From: Rhodamnia argentea
Lineage: Eukaryota > Streptophyta > Magnoliopsida > Myrtales > Myrtaceae
DNA: 64,000 bases
NCBI RefSeq assembly: GCF_020921035.1
Contig: NC_063157.1
Span: forward strand, 9,150,001-9,214,000
Direction of reading: 5' to 3'
Shown here: piece by piece, positions 58,932-64,000 of the stretch
Numbering within the stretch: position 1 is the first letter of the stretch
Layout of the letters: every line of letters starts with the position of its first letter
Translations under genes and position numbers: made by a program
The notes under the pieces: generated by a model
Seen by the model: the letters and a program-made list of their open reading frames with translations, nothing else
Told to the model about the DNA's origin: nothing
Database searches by the model: none

Positions 58932-59975
58932 ACACAACCGCTACGAAATATTCGATTTGAGTCTTTAAAGGAATGAAGTATCAGAGTGGCCATAAATGCT
59001 TATGGGAAAACATAGTAGGCCTTGGGGCATTAGTTCATTAATTTTTTTAATCGAGTTAAGACTCACAGCTTGTGCATCCATAGACACAAGAAATTAAGTG
59101 CAATTGCATGGCCAACTATAGACCAATCCTCTGGCCAAAAGAACAAAAGAGCAGCCAAAAGAAAGAAAAGAAGTAAATTAAAACCATCCCCCAGTCCAAA
59201 TTTCGACCTCAAAAGTCAAAACGTGATGCTCCTACAGTCCTTGAGAGGCTACAGTCCAATTTGCTGCCTCATCCCTAATGTGTTGTTGCGACACCACTAC
59301 CGCCCTCTAAAATTATCTTGTCCTCTTGAAGACCTATTAATGCTGAGCTTAGGATTTAAGACATCCTTGTCCTGACCCAGGTTTGGGATTTGGGTAAAGA
59401 AAATAGAATAGGGCAAGAAGTGCATACTTGCACAAAGCGCCTTGCTTCAAGTGCTTATTCAGTTTACTTCTTCTTAAATATACCATGGATGGAGCGTGTG
59501 TGATCATGAGTCCTATGCTACTCAAACTTGGAAAGTCATGTACTGGCTCTTACAGAACCTGTGTATAAGATTTACAACAATGCCATTTGAACTTTTGCCC
59601 TGTTTCTTTCTTACGACATACCCTGGCCCGGTCGACATCAAAGGGCAGTCACCACTCAAGCTATCATAAGCTTTACATTTCATCGCCAATAGCACTTCAA
59701 CAACTTTGTTCAGGTCACCATAAGCGACACCCAGATAAGGGAGTTTGCATGATGAAAACATGGTATACAACTTCAACAGTGTGCTTCAAGGCACATCTAT
59801 GTGCATTATCATCTCTTCATCACAAAAGAGATTACACAAAATCGACATGCCCACTGTTGACCTAAGGCACGTGGTAAGTGAAGCAACGATACATACAGCA
59901 AAGGAAATCAAGTATATCTCATATACAAGAGCAAGCAAAAGCACAAGCAGAGAACCGGAGAAGTCAGTCAGGAAC
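58932..59975. other. Spacer and probable CIPK 3' UTR
   Basis: SLX1 and CIPK converge here. The part nearest 59975 probably includes the CIPK 3' UTR on the minus strand. Short open frames on both strands overlap and are not called. Confidence 0.4.
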
Positions 59976-61355
59976 TCATCTAAAAATTGTTGCTGCAGCT
60001 GGTTCTGCATTTACTGTGGCTGTGGGTGTTTGCTCACCTTGCCACACCCAAACAATGTCTTCAAGAGCAGGTCTTATATCTTCTTTCATTGCCTTCTGAT
60101 ATTCCATCGTATCCCCGCTAGCTTTCTTAAGTTCGATCAAGTGAAAAGATGGGGTGATCTCAAAGATCTCCGCATCAATGCCAAGGATCCCCTTCCTACC
60201 TTCCTTGGTCCCTTCCAGTTTCAGCAAACCCGCGTCCTTCTTCATCACCTTCAGCCTAAAGCAGTTGGCAACTTCCTGTAGCTTAGACAAGATGACAGAA
60301 GCAGGTTGTCTAGAGGTGAATCTTTCCTCTCTTTTCGGGGAGAATTCCTCAAACAAGCCGGAAAGATCGAAGCCAGCAGAAAAAGAGATGATATCAAAAG
60401 CATTCAGATTTGGAGGTTTTTTATGCTCCGCCTTTGACTCGTTAGGAATACTGTTACTCTTACTCTCAGATGAACTAGAACTGCTTGACTGCGAGACATC
60501 CATGTCCCTGTTCTCCGTTTCCCGCATAATCTGTTTGTTGGAGATTAACCCTTTCCTAAACCAAGAACTTTCCTTTATCTTGGCTATGGAAATCCTTGTA
60601 CTAGGGTCCGGATCTAATATTTTGCCTAGAAGGCGCCGAGCTTCGGGAGGGAACCAACTAGGGCATTTAAAATCTGCTCTGCCTATCTTCCTATACATCT
60701 CCATCAAATTTGAATCGTGAAAAGGAAGATAGCCTGCCAATAGAACATACAAGACCACCCCACATGACCAAATATCAGCTTTGGCCCCATCATAGCCTTT
60801 TTGGCGAATCACTTCAGGAGCCACATAAGCAGGAGTGCCACAAGTTGTATGGAGCAGCCCATCTTGGCGCTTGGATTCTGCAAGTGCACTTAATCCAAAA
60901 TCAGACACCTTCAGATTGTCGTTCTCATCTAGGAGTAAATTCTCTGGCTTGATGTCTCGATGATAAACATTCCTACTGTGGCAAAAATCAACTGCATTCA
61001 TAAGCTGTATGAAGAATTTCCTAGCGATATCCTCCTTCAGCTTTCCTTTAGCAACCTTATTAAAGAGCTCGCCACCTTTAGCATATTCCATGACAAAGTA
61101 AATTTTGCTCTTGGTGGCCATTACCTCATAAAGCTGCACAATGTGAGGGTGTTTAACAATTCTCATAACAGAGATTTCTCGCTTGATTTGATCCATCAGA
61201 CCAACCTTCAAGATTTTTTCTTTGTCTATGACCTTAATAGCTACACTCTCGCTTGTCCGAAGACTTCTCCCATAGTAGACTTTCGCAAAGGTGCCTTGAC
61301 CAAGAAGTCGTCCTAGTTCGTATCTTTGAGTCAATACACTGGGTTTATTTTCCAT
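59976..61355 (-). CDS. CBL-interacting protein kinase, CIPK2/10/20-like (SnRK3)
   Basis: Intronless, 459 aa. CIPKs are switched on by calcium-loaded CBL sensors and phosphorylate transporters and channels at the plasma membrane or tonoplast. Kinase domain about 12-267: [15 protein letters not shown] (K41), HRDIKPEN (132-139), DFG (152-154), activation segment to APE (179-181). After a serine-rich linker comes the NAF/FISL motif, [18 protein letters not shown] (N318-A319-F320), the CBL-docking site. The PPI region then runs through [17 protein letters not shown] to a conserved tail [20 protein letters not shown]. The N-terminus [20 protein letters not shown] is that of the CIPK2/CIPK10 group. 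All motifs are intact. The intronless structure fits the intron-poor CIPK clade. The acceptor-like CTTTTTAG about 25-30 bp upstream of the ATG suggests a 5' UTR intron. Confidence 0.95.
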   Translation of the reverse strand: MENKPSVLTQRYELGRLLGQGTFAKVYYGRSLRTSESVAIKVIDKEKILKVGLMDQIKREISVMRIVKHPHIVQLYEVMATKSKIYFVMEYAKGGELFNKVAKGKLKEDIARKFFIQLMNAVDFCHSRNVYHRDIKPENLLLDENDNLKVSDFGLSALAESKRQDGLLHTTCGTPAYVAPEVIRQKGYDGAKADIWSCGVVLYVLLAGYLPFHDSNLMEMYRKIGRADFKCPSWFPPEARRLLGKILDPDPSTRISIAKIKESSWFRKGLISNKQIMRETENRDMDVSQSSSSSSSESKSNSIPNESKAEHKKPPNLNAFDIISFSAGFDLSGLFEEFSPKREERFTSRQPASVILSKLQEVANCFRLKVMKKDAGLLKLEGTKEGRKGILGIDAEIFEITPSFHLIELKKASGDTMEYQKAMKEDIRPALEDIVWVWQGEQTPTATVNAEPAAATIFR

Positions 61356-63120
61356 GCCAAATCAAGAAAAGAAAATATCTAAAAAGCAATGCTATGGTGC
61401 TGGAGTAAATATATTTTCAAGCTGCTTAACCGTCTCCACATAAATATTGCACTAGAACAACAGCCATTACATGACTACAGGATCCATTCTGAAGTTGAGG
61501 CAATAGATCTAAACGGTCGAGTGCCAAAACACCAGTCTCATCATGCATAAGTAAGGACAGCTTTCTTACTCTTCCAACCTCATCAACACTTGAGACAGAG
61601 TCTAATTCTGTTAGATACATCTTTCAGCATTCCCTACGTTCCCTGCTGAGCAAGATCTAGAGAGGCTTGAAAGATATTATCTAAAAAGAAAAAGCATTCA
61701 AGAGAGACTTGATAATTCGGTGAATGTTCAGACAAATGGATCCTCCAACCTGAATACAAAGACAGGAATGTTTACTAAACAATCAATAAAACAGCCTTTA
61801 GTACTTCATGGAACATAATTGGAAAACGGTATCAAATGTTCATTCTCGGAGAGCAAAGGTACTAAAAACCCAAATATTGTTGTTTGAACATCCACACAAA
61901 CTATTATCACTTACAGTAGAGATCCCAATAAACAAGAAAGTAGAATTGGATAACTTCGCAGAGCAAATAGAAAATTAATGAGATCCCTCAGGGAATCATG
62001 ACCACTTCTAGAGCAGAACTAGCTCAGAAACACTCCTACATACACTTAGAATTCAATTGTGCTGGCCGCGCATGCAGACTTTGCGTAGATATATGAAATA
62101 GAAGAGTAAAGAAAGGAAGCAACGATATGGACAGAATAAAGAATTCGTAAATAAATTGATCCAATCTACACAGCAGTTTCCAGGAACCATGTGAAGTCCA
62201 GCAGGAACAATAAACGATTGCACATCACAATAAACAGGTTAAGCAAACCATTGGTGCATCCGAGGTATAGGCCGAACGACAGCATAAGGTCTAGAAACAA
62301 AACGAATGCACCACCCAAAAAAAAAAATAAAAATAAAAACTTTTCCCTCCCTTTGCAACGACATGTGTAGCTTAAAAGATCATTGGAAACAATTCCAAGA
62401 AAAGGGTCAAAAGCTCATCAAACCGAATGAGAATCGTGGTCAAAGAGGAAACCAAAACAATGACCAAAGATGAACAGAAAAAGAAAGCAGATGTCTAACA
62501 TTCATTGTACTCAGGGACAGGCCAGTCCTCGACCAGAAAGAACCCATTACCAACCTCCAGCTTGGGCTTACGTATATGTAAACGACTAACTCGAGTTTAT
62601 CTACACCTAATACCAGATTAACTATGTCGATGATCACCTGGAAAAAAGAAATCACACGCACAAATTTTTTCCAAAGCTCTTGGCCCCCTAATCAGAAGTC
62701 GCAGATCACAAATCCGATCGGATCGAGCGGCGCCGACCTTGGGCGACTCCAGAGAATCACCGCCCAACAGCCACTCACAAAACGAAAAACCAAACATGTC
62801 TGGAACGACCCCATTACAGGAAAGAACGTAAAGCTTGCTACGTTTAACTTTCTTGGTTTCTGTTCTGGGTTATGGATTGGAAACGCTAGAAAGCTCCCGA
62901 GTCAATCAAACAAACAAACAAGAAGCAGAGCTCGGCCTCGACAAACACCAAGAGAAACCATGGGAGAGAACAAGTGGACAAGAGACGAAATAAACCTCAG
63001 GGCGATTTTACCTCTGGACCATGGTTCTTGTCGGAGACGAAGCTGCGAAAGGATCCAAAAACCGAACAGAGGAAAGAGAAAAATTCCCGAAGCTTTGTGC
63101 TGTTGCCTTATTATAATTAA
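61356..63120 (-). promoter_or_regulatory. CIPK 5' UTR region and promoter
   Basis: No other gene is evident. A possible acceptor (TTGCTTTTTAG, about 61383) suggests that a 5' UTR intron separates the coding exon from an upstream leader, perhaps near 62600-63080. A 64-codon minus-strand frame at 61620-61426 would lie inside that intron and is not called. Confidence 0.4.
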
Positions 63121-64000
63121 TTAGTTAATGATAAGTAAACGGAAAAGATGAAATAATTTCAGTGCCACGAATTTATCCGGGGAGGCCCGACAGAAAATTT
63201 ATTTCGGTTCGGGATAGTTTCGGGGCCCCGATCCGACCCCACCAAGGCTGACGTAATAATCTCGCCCGTGAATTTTTAATTAGCGGAACAGAATTGCATT
63301 GGGTCGGGTCGGGTCGGGCCTTTTGGAGGTTGGGTCGGATTTGTAATTTTCACGAGGCCCCGTGGGCTGAAAATTGGATGAAAAATAACTATTTCCATTA
63401 GGCAAAACAAATTGGAAAAATAGCTGTTTATGCCTATGCCTATGGAACGATCATTCCATTTTTATTTGATTCCTTTCCGCGAAGCAAACGTTTAGAACCA
63501 AAAATTATTTTTCTATAACGCTCCGTTTATTTCTCGAAAAATGCATGATTCGAAAAATATCTCCCAAAATGATCTCTTGTATCACTTGAAATTATTGGTG
63601 AGTAAAAAATATTTTCATTATCAACAATAATTTATGTGTAAATATTTTTACAGACGATGAAAATATTTTTAATTCATTTATTTTTATAAGCTACACATGT
63701 GATTGTTTTGAGGAAAGTGTATTCCGGACATTCATTTTTCGTGAAACAAATGAAGCTTGAGTCTATTTTCGATCCGTATTTCCAGTGAAGAAGGGTTCAG
63801 AAAAAGTAGTGAACTAAGGAGAAAAAAATAACAAGCCATTAGAGATTTGATTACTTGTCAATCTATAAGAAAGCAAGGTTTGTTAATAAAGTAGTTGACT
63901 TACACGTGGCGCCGGTTTATTCCGAAAGCGTAAGAAGAAACCATTTTTGTGGTTAATCACAAGAAAAAAAAATCCATCTCTTAGCGATCCTAGTGAAGAG
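63121..64000. other. Intergenic DNA with an AT-rich MITE-like stretch
   Basis: GGGTCGGGTCGGGTCGGGCC (63301-63320) is a short GGGTC tandem repeat. The region 63515-63750 is an AT-rich stretch (CAACAATAATTTATGTGTAA) related to those at 44230-44470 and 55520-55770. No gene is seen up to the window end. Confidence 0.4.

Noticed and set aside
59522-59776. 84-codon minus-strand frame downstream of the CIPK stop
   Set aside because: It lies where the CIPK 3' UTR should be, and the translation matches nothing.
61426-61620. 64-codon frame upstream of CIPK, considered as a uORF
   Set aside because: A likely splice acceptor at about 61383 would place it in a 5' UTR intron. It also resembles no conserved peptide.

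Overview
The window is nuclear DNA of a flowering plant. Genes have many GT-AG introns, the protein families are plant-specific (LRR VIII receptor kinase, NHL/LEA_2, WNK, OVATE, CIPK, CYP73A), and the intergenic DNA is packed with decayed Copia, Mutator-like and hAT-like elements plus a plastid-derived insert. A woody rosid eudicot is most likely. Myrtaceae (a Eucalyptus relative) is my guess from general character only and cannot be proven here.

Layout. Positions 1-12483 (minus) hold an almost complete 20-exon LRR receptor-like kinase whose last coding exon runs off the left edge. Positions 13300-17700 are intergenic, with a short chimeric plastid insert (ndhJ joined to ycf2) and a 167-bp tandem duplication. 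Positions 17995-18744 (plus) are an intronless NHL/LEA_2 membrane protein. Positions 20220-21024 (minus) are a four-exon gene for a small cysteine-containing secreted protein, probably GPI-anchored, that I do not recognise. Positions 21800-41800 are a 20-kb transposon graveyard without an intact gene. It includes a Copia element whose LTR was split by a Pack-MULE carrying an LRR gene fragment, a family of non-autonomous MULE-like elements, nested palindromic repeats, Copia gag remnants and a hAT inside another element.

The right third is gene-rich: cinnamate 4-hydroxylase (42462-45760, plus), a WNK4/5-type kinase (48860-52094, plus), an OFP17-like OVATE protein (53000-53653, plus), the SLX1 endonuclease subunit (55999-57738, plus) and an intronless CIPK of the CIPK2/10/20 type (59976-61355, minus).

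The genes do not form one pathway. C4H makes p-coumarate for lignin and flavonoids, OFP proteins are transcriptional repressors of growth, SLX1 resolves branched DNA, and WNK, CIPK and the RLK are signalling kinases. From memory, Arabidopsis keeps relatives of these genes close together on chromosome 2 (SLX1, CIPK11, OFP17, C4H) and chromosome 5 (WNK4, OFP3, CIPK10), so the block looks like conserved ancestral synteny. No wholly new molecular system is evident. The most novel items are the Pack-MULE, the ndhJ-ycf2 chimera, the unrecognised GPI-type protein and the C-terminal SUMO-interaction motif in SLX1.
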